64,000 bases of DNA, taken from Phycomyces blakesleeanus NRRL 1555(-) (Eukaryota; Mucoromycota; Mucoromycetes; Mucorales; Phycomycetaceae). This document shows positions 48,436 through 59,944 of this stretch, in pieces (within the stretch, counting starts at the first letter, position 1; every line of letters starts with the position of its first letter). Where the stretch lies: assembly GCF_001638985.1 (NCBI RefSeq), contig NW_017265135.1:1417223-1481222 (forward strand). Reading direction: 5' to 3'. The position numbers and the translations under genes are program-made. The notes under the pieces were generated by a model that saw nothing but the letters and a program-made list of their open reading frames with translations, was not told the DNA's origin and did not search any database.

Positions 48436-50913
48436 ATGACAACCCTTGAATTGGTCCATTTTAATGATGTGTACCACGTCTCGCCTAATAAAGATGAACC
48501 TGTCGGAGGTGCCTCTAGATTCTCCACAGCCATCAAGTCATGTATCAAAGAAGACGAGGACCTAAACCCTCTTGTCATGTTTTCTGGAGACGTATTCAAC
48601 CCAAGTCTCGAAGGCTCTATTACCAGAGGCTCTCACATGTAAGCATGACTTGTAATGGTCTATATTAGAAAAAAAATTCTGTTTAGCTCATCACCATTGT
48701 AATCATAACATCAACAAAAAAAAAGGTCCGATGTGATGAGCAATCTGCCAATCACTGTTGCTTGTTTGGGAAACCATGACTTTGATTTCGGTCTTCCTCA
48801 ACTCCAGCGTAACCTGGCTGCTACAAACTTTCCTTGGTTGATGTCCAATGTGTTATTTGAAGATACAAACGAACCTCCTGTCCAGAGTCTGCGTTATTTA
48901 GTAATTGATCATCCTGAGTCAGGACTTAAACTGGGTGTACTTGGTCTTGTAGAAAAGTAAGTTAAATGTGTATATATAATGGCATGGAAATAAGTTGTGA
49001 TTGAGATCATTTATTAACGCATTATTATAACTATTATTATTGGCAGAGAGTGGATTGAGACAATTCCATCGTAAGTATTATTAAGGGTAAAAATGTTCAA
49101 GGGTCTGACCGTAAGGCAATATACAAAAATAAATAAATAGATTCCCCCCAGAGTTGGTTTACCATGACTTTGTTCAGACTGCCAAGGATCTATCGGCCGA
49201 GTTAAGAGATCCGGAAGGACCACACAAAGTAGACTTTATAGTTGCATTGACACATATGCGTGTACCGAATGATATTAAACTCGGTAGAGAATGCTCTGAT
49301 GATGTGGATATTATTCTTGGAGGGTAATATTTTCTATTTTTCTTTAAACTTCTTTATGTTATATACACTAACATAATATACTTTTAGACATGATCATTTC
49401 TACTATGTTTCTAATCATGTCGACATTGTGGGAGAAAAATGGACTCGGGAACATAACCTGGATGATGTTGGATTCGATCCTGAAGAAGAACCATTTGACA
49501 AGCCTGTATGGGTTATTAAGAGTGGAACTGATTTTAGAGAGTTTTCTGTACTAAAGCTTGAAATTGACACTGACGAAGATGGCAGGAAGAAAATCAAATC
49601 AATGACAGGTAAATTTGACACGCAAAAGGCGCCATTGAGTACAAGATCGTGTTTGGCTAATATATTAACTTTTTTTAAAAAAAAAAATAGCTGAGCGTCG
49701 TACAGTCGATTCAAGTGTGGAGCCAGATGAGGAGATGGATGTGATTGTAGAAAAGGTGGCTGAATTGGTGTCAGAAAAGACAAAGCGTGCTATTGGATAC
49801 ACAACTGTACCCCTGGATGGCAGAAGCTTTGCTGTCCGGACCGAAGAAACCAACTTGGGAAATCTTACTGCAGATCTGATGCTTTTGTCATATCGTTATC
49901 TTGGAGCTGATTTTGCACTGTGTGTGGGTGGCACTATCAGAAATGACAGTATTATCGATGTAGGACCGATCACGATTGGAGATATCATGAACATATTTCC
50001 CTTCACAGACCCATGTGTCCTGATAAAAGTTACTGGTCGCCAATTATGGGATGCCCTGGAAAACAGTGTATCCGAATATCCTAAGCAAGAGGGCCGGTTC
50101 CCCCAGCTCGCTGGTCTGCGTCTGGAATGGGACCCAACCAAGCCCCCCGGACAGCGTGTGAAGAATGTGTATCGTGTGACGAATTACATGAATAACCAAC
50201 CTTCCTCCAAGCGTCCGATCGGCATGCCAGATATTGCGGACAACAAGGCTCGATATATGCCCGAAAACATGGCCCCTCTGGACCTAGATGAGGAATACTC
50301 TCTTGTCACTCGACACTATCTCACCGGTGGCTATGATGGTTTCACGTCTCTTAATGTTCCGGCGAGCAAGATTGTTGTAGACGAAGAAAATGGCCTGTTG
50401 ATCTCAACTCTTTATCGCAAGTTCTTCCTTGGTCTCAAGTACCTCAATGCCGTTCGTGAGAATCTTGTGAAGCCCGTTGCTGCCAAGATAGCCCGAGAGA
50501 AGAAGAAGCGTATTGACCAGTTGGTAGCTAGTGCCGCTTCTCATTGGCGAAAGGTTACTCAGGATATCCAGGCCTCCAGAGACCATGAACCAGAGGATAT
50601 TGAGGGTCGTGCAGAATTCCATGTTACAGAAGAAGGTGTTCTTCAGGCGTTTGAGGATTCTTCACAAGGCCATCCCAACTGTATTTCCCCTGAAGAGGAT
50701 GAAGACAAGGTATCTGAGCCTGAAGAAATGTACAAGCATGAGGAAGAGGACACTTCGTGGGTAAAACGATGGGCCAGTATTGGTCCCGTAATTCAGGGCA
50801 GAATTTATCGAGTCCCAGCCGATGAAGAAGACGAAGAAGTTAAAGAACCAGAAACAGAAGAGGCAGAAACGGAAGCAGCAGAAACTGAAGTGGAAGAAAA
50901 GGAAGAAGAATAG
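48436..50913 (+). CDS. 5'-nucleotidase/metallophosphoesterase family protein
   Basis: Six exons (48436-48638, 48726-48956, 49047-49070, 49141-49323, 49388-49608, 49691-50913) give 694 residues. The N-terminal calcineurin-type phosphoesterase domain shows the metal-binding motifs LVHFNDVYHV, FSGDVFNPSLEGS, CLGNHDFDFG and LGGHDHFYY. The C-terminal 5'-nucleotidase domain includes NLTADLMLLSY, GGTIRNDSIIDVGPITIGDI and YLTGGYDGF, which form the substrate pocket. It hydrolyses nucleotide monophosphates or similar phosphoesters, with the exact substrate unknown. There is no signal peptide, since the protein opens directly with the first beta strand. A cytosolic location is likely, unlike the secreted bacterial and animal enzymes. 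The last 100 residues are acidic and end in Glu/Thr-rich repeats. Exon 3 is only 24 bases. Confidence 0.9.
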
Positions 50914-51242
50914 AATTGTCTATATATATATATATTTTAGAATACCAAAACTAACCACTAAATATGAGCATGAAAAAAGGGCACTCAATTATATACCACA
51001 TACAATAAAGAGTATGCATAAATACAATATTTTTTTAAAAAAAATAAAAAATACTTGCTTAGTTGCTAAGAATTTGATAGAAACATATTGGTCCAGTAAC
51101 TCGTTTTGTCTGTCTGACTTTGATCACCTGACTTTGGATTTATTCGCCACCCTGGTCAGCAAATAATTTTTTTTATATATTCCCCTTTAAAGTTCAAAAA
51201 GTTATTCATTTTGATTAATAGATCAAGAAGAAAATAATTATA
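50914..51242. other. Spacer before MZM1
   Basis: 329 bases with no gene. It contains a TATA run just after the upstream stop and a T7-A8 palindrome at 51030-51044. It must contain both a terminator and the MZM1 promoter. Confidence 0.5.
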
Positions 51243-52109
51243 ATGACCAGTCCATCCAAGCAAGCTGCCATCTCGGCCTATCGTAATTTGTTAAAGACTC
51301 AACGGACTGTATTTGGAGGTGAGATTTTGGGATCAAGACGTTCTTTGCATAGAATATAATTTACTAGTAATATTATCGATGTCTCCAAATCTCTCATGTC
51401 TGGTGTCAGATTCACCTGAATCTCTCTCTTTTTCTTCTTTTTTTTTTTTAATAAAAAAAAATAATTAAAAAAAAACAATTGTTTTATAGAGGACGTCAAG
51501 GCATTCAACGGTAATATAAAATAGTATTCAATGGAATGACTATCAAAATAGATGGAGAGAAACGAGTTTTGCTTATGGATAAAAGTTAGCTGCCAAAAAG
51601 GAAACCTATACTCGATTCATGCAAAGCAAAGATGAGACCAATACTGATGTATTAGAAAAGGTGAATATTAATTTAAGCAAATAAGCAATAGTGAACAAAA
51701 GAAGGATAGTGTGTGATTATAAAATTTTGATTCATTTAAATGATTGTATTATATTAAACTTTATCTTGTAAATATATATATATATATCATTTAGAAGTTG
51801 AAAATGGCTGATCAGGTCGCTACACTCTTGAAACAAAATGTCTTGCAAGGTGTATCCAAGGGTGACAATACGTTTAGTAAGTTTAACTAATATCATTACT
51901 ACTACTAATAATAATAATGAAAATAAAATAGCAGTATAATTGATCTTTTTACTTGTTAAATAGAATTGCGAATTACCAAGGATACTGTTTTGGGAGATAA
52001 CGATAGCATTAAAAATAGCAAAAATAGCAAACGCAAGACAAAGAGAGGACGTGCTGCTGCTGCTACTGATGCTGGTGATCATTCAGCGTGCTGTGGTCAC
52101 AGCCATTAA
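51243..52109 (+). CDS. MZM1: LYR-motif complex III assembly factor Mzm1/LYRM7
   Basis: Five exons (51243-51318, 51490-51510, 51590-51660, 51795-51876, 51964-52109) give 131 residues. The start reads SKQAAISAYRNLLKTQRTVF and matches the Mzm1/LYRM7 opening, with the LYR-type motif in AYRNLL. The next exon has only 21 bases and joins to GGEDVKAFNA. The middle reads RFMQSKDETNTDVLEK and MADQVATLLKQNVLQGV, then LRITKDT. Mzm1 is a mitochondrial matrix chaperone that holds the Rieske iron-sulfur protein before its insertion into respiratory complex III, and that role is inferred. The C-terminus ends in a Cys/His cluster (HSACCGHSH) after a basic stretch, an unusual tail that could bind metal. All exon phases agree. 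Confidence 0.88.
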
Positions 52110-52668
52110 GAGAAACAGAAAGAAGAAGAAGAATGAGAAGAAAAATGAGAAGAAAAACATAACACATTTAAATATCACAATTGAATAAAGGAACAAGAAA
52201 ATAAAAGAAGATCTTGGAAATCATGCCAGTTTTTTTATTGTTTCATTCCTTTGGATAGAACTTGGAAGTACATAAAACAAGATGAAATCTTAAGACGACT
52301 ACAATTTATATATATATGAGAAACGACCGAGAAGGGAGAAGGGGAAGGGGAAGGGGTTAGTCAAATATAATTAAGGTACCAATTCCCAAAAAAAAGGGGA
52401 GTAAATTCAGGCAACTGTGTGATCTTGAAGGCGATTATCTTAAGAACAGACTTGTTCCACTTAAGAAAGAAACTGCTGAAATATTATAGAATTTAGCAAA
52501 AACTACTTGGGGAGAACATCTGGTGTTTTTTAAATTAAAAAGAATGATATAGTGATTCATAATCTCTTATCCATAAAAAAGAAAAAAAAATTAAAGTAAG
52601 GAAAATGGATATTTATATACTGTATTGCATATGCGTCATGAGAACCCCGCACGTATTCTTGAACTTGC
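52110..52668. other. Intergenic region between MZM1 and MINDY gene
   Basis: No supported gene. Purine-rich AGAAG runs lie just after the MZM1 stop, and a GGGAAGGGGAAGGGG repeat lies near 52335-52355. The rest is AT-rich promoter-like DNA. Confidence 0.5.
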
Positions 52669-54756
52669 ATGGTAGACTCCACTGAAGAATTAAAAGCCGC
52701 TCTGAGCTACAAAGGCCAGAATTTGGAACGAAGTTCTGTACCAATCAATCCAATGACAGATACAGCACCTCTTGATAACCAAAGCAAGTCTCATCTACTT
52801 GATTAATACATTGAGCTCATCCAATATCTCAGGCTCGCATTCCATAGATGCTATTGCCAGATGTCTAGAAGAAGCTAAAATTGCCTCAGAGCAGAACAAC
52901 GAAACCTCATTACCTTTGGAACCAACAGATCCTTCCCATCCAGATTCACTTACTCCTCCATTGATACATGATTCTGCTGAGCACACTCAAGATACTCAGG
53001 AGAGCAGTCATCGTCAGTCACGAATTATCGTCCCTGCCCAGGAATATCTTGTAAAGACTATTGACTGGTATAGCCACGATAAAAAACAAAAGCAAATCAT
53101 CCGTATAGTGACCCAGAATGGTATGTACAGAAACCTAAAAACACAAAATTATCTTAATTTAAATAAGAGAGAAAAAAACTCTAATAGAGAACGGTCCTTG
53201 TCCTTTGGTGGCTATATGTAAGTAACAAGCTCTGTAAGAACATCATCAGTAAAATATATAAATATGTGTGTGCTTACCGAACCGCACAGGCAATGTTCTC
53301 CTTCTTCGAGAGGAAATCACCATTCTCCCTCCTGATAGAGAGATGGTAACTTTTGAATATCTTATCGAACGCCTAGGAGACTATTTGTTAAACCACGGAC
53401 CTGCCGAACAAAAGGTACGTACACTATATCTAAATCCACAATTACTGCTTATTAATGGATACTTTAGTTTCAGGCTAAACGCGGTGATATACCCACTAGC
53501 CCCTCCTCATTATCATTATCGAACGAATTGATACTGTCAGATCATGAGTCTGAAGCTAAACCTTCGAAGATGATTACAAGGCAATCTACCACAGAACATG
53601 TTGCTACCTATCGTTACAACCTCGATTCTGCTCTTTCCATCCTTCCGAATCTTCAGACTGGCCTTGGTGAGTGATTATTAGAACAGCCAGGTGAGGGTAA
53701 CTAAATTATTGCTATTATTATTACTATTTTCTTAGATGTCAATATAGGATTCTCTTCGATTCGTGATTTTGAGCCTACAGAGGAACTTGCCATGTTCGAT
53801 CTCTTTGATGTGGACTTGATTCACGGCTGGGTTGCTGATCCTCAAGTAAAGGAAATGTGTTATCTACAGAAAAGGCATTAATGTTAAAAGAGAATATTGT
53901 TTTACAGGATAGCCAGACGTTCGACCTTGTTACCAAATGCGGATCCTATAATTCTGTAGTAGAGTGCATTGTACAAGGTGATGCAATTAGTAGTGAACTT
54001 GACAATCCGGACAACCAAAAGGTTCTTTCTCCTGAAGCTGAAAGAAGTATAACAGAAGGTAATATATGGTAATAATTAAATTTGTGGTGCAAACGTATTT
54101 ATATTATCTCTATAGGTCTTGTTGCAGCATCCTTTCTTCAGGACACAGCTACACAGCTCACTTATTATGGCCTCCAACTGTTAATGGACTCTATACCGAA
54201 AAACAAGCTATGTGTTTTGTTCCGTAATAATCATGTAAGCCACCTTGTGGAAATATGTGTTAAATATATAAAAACTAAAATATAAAGAGAATATATATAT
54301 ATATATAGTTCTCTACATTGTACAAACACCCGGAGACTGAAGGGCTTTATACTCTTGTAACAGACTCGGGTCTAGTAAAAGAACGTTCATTTGTCTGGGA
54401 AAGCTTAGCTGATATCGACCAAGGTGCTTCGGAATTCTTTGACGGGCTTTTCAATAAGCCTTTTCTCGAAAGCACACAAGACGCTGATAGAGGACGGATA
54501 TCTGATATGGAGTAAGTTGTTTTCTGTGGTTAATTTATATATATTGGAGTCTAACCTTTGATTTTCCTACAGCTTGGCTATTGCGCTCTCTCTCGAGGAC
54601 CAGCGTAATACTGAGATTGCCTTGTCTAATAATGATTTGGTTGAGCCATTGAAGCCAACTCCTGTCAAAGAACCTTCTTCCAAACGTGCTAGTCAACTGA
54701 CTATGGCTTCGACTGAATCTACCAAGAAAAAGCGCCAGAGCTGTAACATATCTTAG
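52669..54756 (+). CDS. MINDY-family deubiquitinase (FAM63 type)
   Basis: Exons 52669-52732 (tentative), 52833-53120, 53188-53217, 53290-53414, 53474-53666, 53736-53845, 53908-54058, 54116-54234, 54309-54511 and 54573-54756 give about 488 residues. The catalytic Cys lies in the 30-base exon 3, joined as QNENGPCPLVAICNVLLLR. Other MINDY-1/2 signatures are TFEYLIERLGDYLL, FEPTEELAMFDLFDVDLIHG, WVADPQ, SASFLQDTATQLTYYGL-like AASFLQDTATQLTYYGL, and FRNNHFSTLYKHPE with the catalytic His. MINDY enzymes trim long K48-linked ubiquitin chains in the cytosol. The C-terminal tail carries a ubiquitin-interacting-motif-like LAIALSLEDQR and a basic nuclear-signal-like end. The first exon is uncertain because the frame changes between 52669 and 52833, and the GTTCTG donor I used is weak. 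Confidence 0.88.
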
Positions 54757-55429
54757 CTGTATGTGGTACATGATAATGATAATACATTTTATTGTGCTTA
54801 TAAAAGTCTATTTAATATCACCACAAAAAACACATGTACATCCCCCCCTTTTTCTCACTATCTCTCTCTCTCTCTTTCTCTATTAATTTTGGAGTTCTTT
54901 CTTTTCTTTTCTTTTCTTTTCTTTTCTTTATTACCTTTATATATATATATATATTTATATATAAAATCAATTGTCGATATAAACCAATGGGATAAGTTTT
55001 TGGCCGATCTATAATTTACAGATCAATCGTTATCTGTTACTTGTTTCTGTGTATGCACAATATATCTAAATATATACGTATTTAGAGATGAAGCGAGATA
55101 GGGCTAAAAGGCATTGGTTTTAAATGCAGCTAAAAGTATATATATATATAAGAAGAACAATGAAAGCCTGTCTTTGTACTCAAATGCACACGCGAGATTT
55201 CTGTGTATGTATCTATGTATGTATATGCGTATGTACTACTTTCTAGTTCAGTATATATATATATATAAAACATATTTCTATGGTCAATTGAATTGTCTCA
55301 ATATAATATATATGCAGTAATAACGAGTTTGTTAGTTTTTTCTTTTATCTTAAAATAATAATAGTAATAATAAATAATAATAACAAATAAGTTATGAATT
55401 GATCAAGATAATAGTGCTTCTATAATACT
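54757..55429. other. AT-rich intergenic region after MINDY gene
   Basis: No supported gene. It contains CT and TTTTC arrays (about 54860-54935) and several TATA runs. Confidence 0.5.
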
Positions 55430-55924
55430 AGCCAAAGGGAGACAGATCCCCTATTGGTTACATACGAGGAACACGTTTGAAGAGTCGGCACTATAGACTG
55501 GCCTGGTGTGCCTGCCATTCACTTTATGGTCTGAACTGACCCTTTAGTGGTTGTACAAAAAGGGACCCAAAAGGGAGGAGGTCGTAGATCGGGACTCCAT
55601 TAAACTCTTGTAAGCCGTTATGAACGATCTCCCCTGTCACAGACCTCCTTAAACACGCTTCCCCATCTCCTTTCTGATCACATCAGGGTGTTATTTCTCG
55701 GCCTCAAGACGACTCAAATGCCAAAAAAAAATGCAAAAAATAATAATGGCTCACAAGCCTTTCTTCTTTTCCCTCCACTCATCTGTACATTTTTTTATGC
55801 CCATAACCAAACTCCCCCTCCTTCCCCCCTTTTTTTTCTTAATTGATCAAGTAATCTAAATATTTTGCTTATACCTACTCTCTTCTCTTTCTTACTTTAC
55901 TTTCGTGTTATGACATCACTGCTC
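55430..55924. promoter_or_regulatory. GC-richer upstream region of G-alpha gene
   Basis: A block of about 300 bases (55430-55720) is clearly less AT-rich than its surroundings and codes for nothing I recognise. It contains paired inverted sequences: AGGAGGTC near 55577 and GACCTCCT near 55643. A stem with a loop of about 60 bases is possible. It is followed by C-rich and T-rich runs up to the ATG. It is probably promoter, 5' leader or a non-coding transcript. No family assignment is possible. Confidence 0.35.
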
Positions 55925-57598
55925 ATGGGTATCTGTGCCTCATCTGAAGAACGAGCTAGCAAACAACGCAGTTTACAAATCGACCGCGAATTAGAGCAAG
56001 ACTTTGCACGCCAAAAGACTGAATTAAAGATATTACTACTTGGTAAATATCTATATATATATATACATAATGTGGATCTAGACTTATTGGCGCGATATAT
56101 CTACCTCTCTGTATATATAATATATAGGAAGTGGTGAATCTGGAAAATCAACTATTGTAAAGCAGATGAAGATTATTCACCAAAACGGATATACGCCTGA
56201 AGAATTACAACTCTGGAAGCTGGTCGTTTACAGAAATACAATTGATTCAATTAAAGATCTTCTCAGTGCTGCTGAAAAACTTCATCTCGAATTTGATGAC
56301 CCAAAGGCAAAAGTATGTGAAAGAAAAAAAAATTCATTAAAAATTGTGTGCAATAAATTTTATATATAGATATATTTATATTCATTATACTAAACTAATA
56401 TTAATGATTTCTTTCTCTTTCTCTTCTTTTTAGGAGGCGATAGGCATTATTCAAAGCTACACATTTCCTACCAAAGATCCACGCCCAATTATTCCAGAGA
56501 CGATAGTAAATGCGATTGCAACCATCTGGCAAGACGAAAAGACTCCAGAGTGCCTCGAACGTGGCACTAGTCAGTTCTACATTATGGATTCCGCTTCCTA
56601 GTTCGTAATAAAAAATCCACTGATAAATACAACGATAAATAAAGTTAACATAAAACTTTATGTCGTCTTTTCAGTTTCTTGAGCAATGTAAATCGTGTTA
56701 CAAAAACCGACTATCTTCCGACCCAAGACGATGTGCTTCGTGCACGGCTCAAGACAACAGGGATCAGCGAAACTCATTTCAAAATGGGGCAACTCAATGC
56801 TCAGTAAGGTTTACCGTCCCACACGAAAGCAAAGAAAAAAAAAGAAAAAAAAAGGTTAACTTACAACACTATTAGTATGTTTGATGTAGGTGGTCAACGC
56901 TCAGAACGAAAGAAATGGATACATTGTTTTGAAGCAGTGACATCTATTATCTTTTGCGTTGCCCTGAGCGAATATGATCAAGTACTGCAAGAAGAGTCCA
57001 GACAAGTAAATATAACCAAGATCTGGTTGATCAAATAATTAATATATGTGTAGAACCGAATGATAGAGAGTCTGGTATTGTTTGAGTCGGTTATCAATTC
57101 ACGCTGGTTCGTTCGAACATCTGTTATCCTGTTACTCAATAAGATTGATCTATTCCGTGAGAAACTAGCCAGAGTACCACTTGAAAATTACTTTCCTGAT
57201 TATAATGGCGGTCCTGAGGTTACAAAAGGTGCAAAATATATTCTTCGTCGATTTAGTCAAGCAAACCGTATCAAACTACGAATATACCCTCAGTAAGTAA
57301 TATTGTCAGATTAGCCTTTTATTCTTATATAGCCTATGATTCTTATCTAATTTTCTCTTAAAACAAACAGTTTGACACAAGCTACCGACACCAAGAGTGT
57401 AAGTAAATAATATGGCATATCTATCTGTTTGACTTATATTTCTGTATTTATATTTTGTAGATTGTGTAAGATAATTTGTTCTTTGAATAATCAAATGATG
57501 CGTCAGTTGTCTAACACAGGAAATTTATTAGAGTTGTGTTTAGAGTCGTAGAAGAGACCTTGTTAAAGACTTCGCTCACTCGATCTGGTCTCCTGTGA
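55925..57598 (+). CDS. Heterotrimeric G-protein alpha subunit
   Basis: Nine exons (55925-56042, 56128-56312, 56434-56600, 56675-56803, 56876-57005, 57054-57292, 57371-57398, 57461-57465, 57532-57598) give 355 residues, a standard G-alpha length. I chose the second ATG because MGICAS gives the N-myristoylation Gly2 and a palmitoylatable Cys4. GTPase motifs are all present: [12 protein letters not shown] (P loop), [10 protein letters not shown] (switch I), [14 protein letters not shown] (switch II), LLNKIDLF (base binding) and TQATDT (the TCAT-like loop). The C-terminus ends LTRSGLL and lacks the Cys of Gi-type proteins. It relays signals from seven-helix receptors at the plasma membrane. A 5-base micro-exon (ATTGT) is required to give [15 protein letters not shown] with family spacing. 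Which fungal G-alpha group it belongs to is undecided. Confidence 0.93.
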
Positions 57599-57810
57599 AG
57601 AAGCATATAAAAAAAGAAGAAGAAGAAGAAATCCAAAGAGTTTGGGCTTTTGGCTGTTGTGTTTTATATATACTTATTTATTTATTTTTCTCTCTGTTTA
57701 CGAACAATAATAATACCTTTATATATTTATATATATATTTATTTATTTATTTATCATGTTCATTGATATATATCACTTGGAAATAAACAAGTATTACACG
57801 GGATATAATG

Positions 57811-59437
57811 TTAGGGCCAACCCCAAACTTCTTTGAGCCAGGAACCCAGGGAATTTGTCGGATCAGACCAAGTCTTGATAAACTTATGCTCCAACATTGT
57901 TTCCGGACCAGGTCTTTCTTCGGGATCCTTGATCAAGCTAAAGGAGAAGGAAGGAGAAAGATCAATATTTGCATATTAAAAATAAAATAAAAAAATGATA
58001 CATTCTTTTTAATTGGTTTTGTTTTGTTAACTGAATTGCAATTTACCATTTTTCAATAAAGTCTCGACATGCTTCTGATCTATCAGGACCTAAGGTGGGC
58101 ATAGGTTGATGAACAATAATGTCGAGCAATTCAAAGACAGAGAGATTAGGTTGGCCAGGTGGTGGAAGAGCAGGTCTGTTTTGTGCTACTTCTATAATCG
58201 TCAGGCCAAGCGACCATATATCAGATCGTACAGAATATGCACCACCCTTGATACGTTCAGGCTATTCGTGTTGGCGTTTGTGTGTGTTTGTGTGTGTTTG
58301 TGTTTGTATGTGTATGTGTATGTGTGTGTAAAATTGTTGATTAGCTAATGAATGTATAGTTGAATATACATCTTACAGCCATGTAATATTGTGAACCGGT
58401 AAATGTTTGTGCCAGCGAATTGATGAGTTCACCAGATACACCAAAATCACAAATCTTAATTTGTCCGTCTCGAGTCATTAGGATATTAGAGGGTTTGATG
58501 TCTAAATAGGTCTTATGAGTCGATATCGGTCTTGTGCACTTTTAGGAAACCATAACATAAATAAACAAAGCCAAGCTACTTTACCTCTGTGGATAACATG
58601 CTGAGAATGTAGATAGATAAGTCCTCTGCACACCTAAAAGAATATATATATATATATATATACATATATCTCCTTGTCAGTATGGATAAGGAATAATATG
58701 CTCCTACAGTTTTGTATCCCTGAAACCAATCTCTCACCGATTCGGCTATCCTTGCCAACACAGTCTCGCCAATCAAACCCTGCATGTCGCGTGCTCTTTT
58801 GTAAATATCCTCTAGACTTCCGCCCTCGCAGTATTCCATGCAGATTGCAAGTGTCGTGTCACCATCGTCAAGAAATGCACCATAAAAAGCAACAATATGA
58901 GGTGAACCGCACGTTCTAAGGAACGACAGCTCTCGTAATATCTGACGCTGTATCTTCGGATCAGGATCCACTGTCACAGTCTGTGTTTTGTTTTTGTTTT
59001 TGTTTTTGTTTTTGTATTATTATTATTATTATTATTTGGTTTGTTGTTTTTAAAATACAGAAGTATCAGTAAAGCACTTGTGAAAAATGCATACAAGTTA
59101 CCTTTTTTGCCATGATCAAATCAGTGGGGATATGGCGTACTTTCCACACTGTTCCTGCCGCACCTTCACCCAACTTTTTAATATCCTGAAAGTCAGTTGG
59201 CTTGAGCTCAATGTCTTCGGTAGCAGATGGGTTTGCTGGTGGGTGGTTGTTGTCAGATGGCTGCGGAAGGAAGGTTCCAGACTTGTTATTGCCTACCATC
59301 CGGACAAGATCTTCGCGCCAGTTGTTAGTTGAAAGGTTGGATGCCTGGGTAGATTGTTCATGGTCATCTTCTGAGGAAGTGACATTCAAGTCTAAGCGGA
59401 GACCGGATGGATTCTTTATTCTGCCAATCTGTGCCAT
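57811..59437 (-). CDS. MKK1: MAP kinase kinase, Mkk1/2 (cell wall integrity) type
   Basis: Six exons (59102-59437, 58738-58980, 58585-58633, 58377-58501, 58047-58261, 57811-57937) give 364 residues. About 80 disordered N-terminal residues precede the kinase domain: [12 protein letters not shown] (Gly loop, about residue 89), MAKK (catalytic Lys), [26 protein letters not shown] (catalytic loop), [20 protein letters not shown] (activation loop with the MAPKK Ser/Thr sites) and [21 protein letters not shown] and the [13 protein letters not shown] loop are closest to yeast Mkk1/Mkk2, so it probably phosphorylates a Slt2-type MAP kinase in cell-wall stress signalling. No clear MAPK-docking site was spotted in the short N-terminus. 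It is divergent from RPL37, with about 500 bases between the two starts. Confidence 0.9.
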
Positions 59438-59944
59438 TAAGACCAATGAGTGGGGAAAGAGGTATATACTGTATTTGGACTCTTGCCCGTACAAATAAAA
59501 TAAAATAGGAAAGGGGAGGGAGAGAGGGAGAGAGACAATAAGTTAAGACCGATTACTGGATATTTTCCGAAATAATATTCTCGGATTAAATGCACATTGA
59601 TAAGTTTAAATACCTGGGCTGTATTTTTATTTATTTTATTAAATAATTATCACTACTATATATCTAATATATATATACAGAATAGTGTAGCTGATAAAAT
59701 ACTATGAATATTAAAATAAACTACTTTTACTAAGCTATGCATGTATTGAATTAATTTCATAATCAATGAGACTTATTCACTCATACATGCATATGTACAT
59801 ACACACTTGCAAAGGCACACTCACATAAGCAGTGTCCGGCCTATACCGGACTCCGACGCTGTCCGATCCGGTCTCTGTTCCATATCCCTCTATCAGTCCC
59901 TCAAGGCTGGTATTCCTCCTTTCTCCTAAACGGTCTATTGAAAG
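59438..59944. promoter_or_regulatory. Divergent promoter between MAPKK and RPL37
   Basis: A 507-base shared upstream region. The 100 bases next to RPL37 (about 59825-59925) are much less AT-rich than the rest and contain GTCCGG-CCTATA-CCGGAC, a perfect 6-base inverted repeat at about 59836-59853. A related GTCCGATCCGG follows near 59864-59874. These may be regulatory sites for the highly expressed ribosomal gene, but I do not recognise them as a known motif. Confidence 0.4.

Noticed and set aside
55430..55720. Possible rRNA or tRNA fragment suggested by its balanced base composition
   Set aside because: No cloverleaf, conserved rRNA motif or B-box could be recognised.
57525..57530. CACAG acceptor at about 57519 for the last G-alpha exon
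   Set aside because: It lies only a few bases after the CTAAC branch-point-like sequence and gives a stop or wrong spacing. The TTATTAG acceptor at 57530-57531 fits both.
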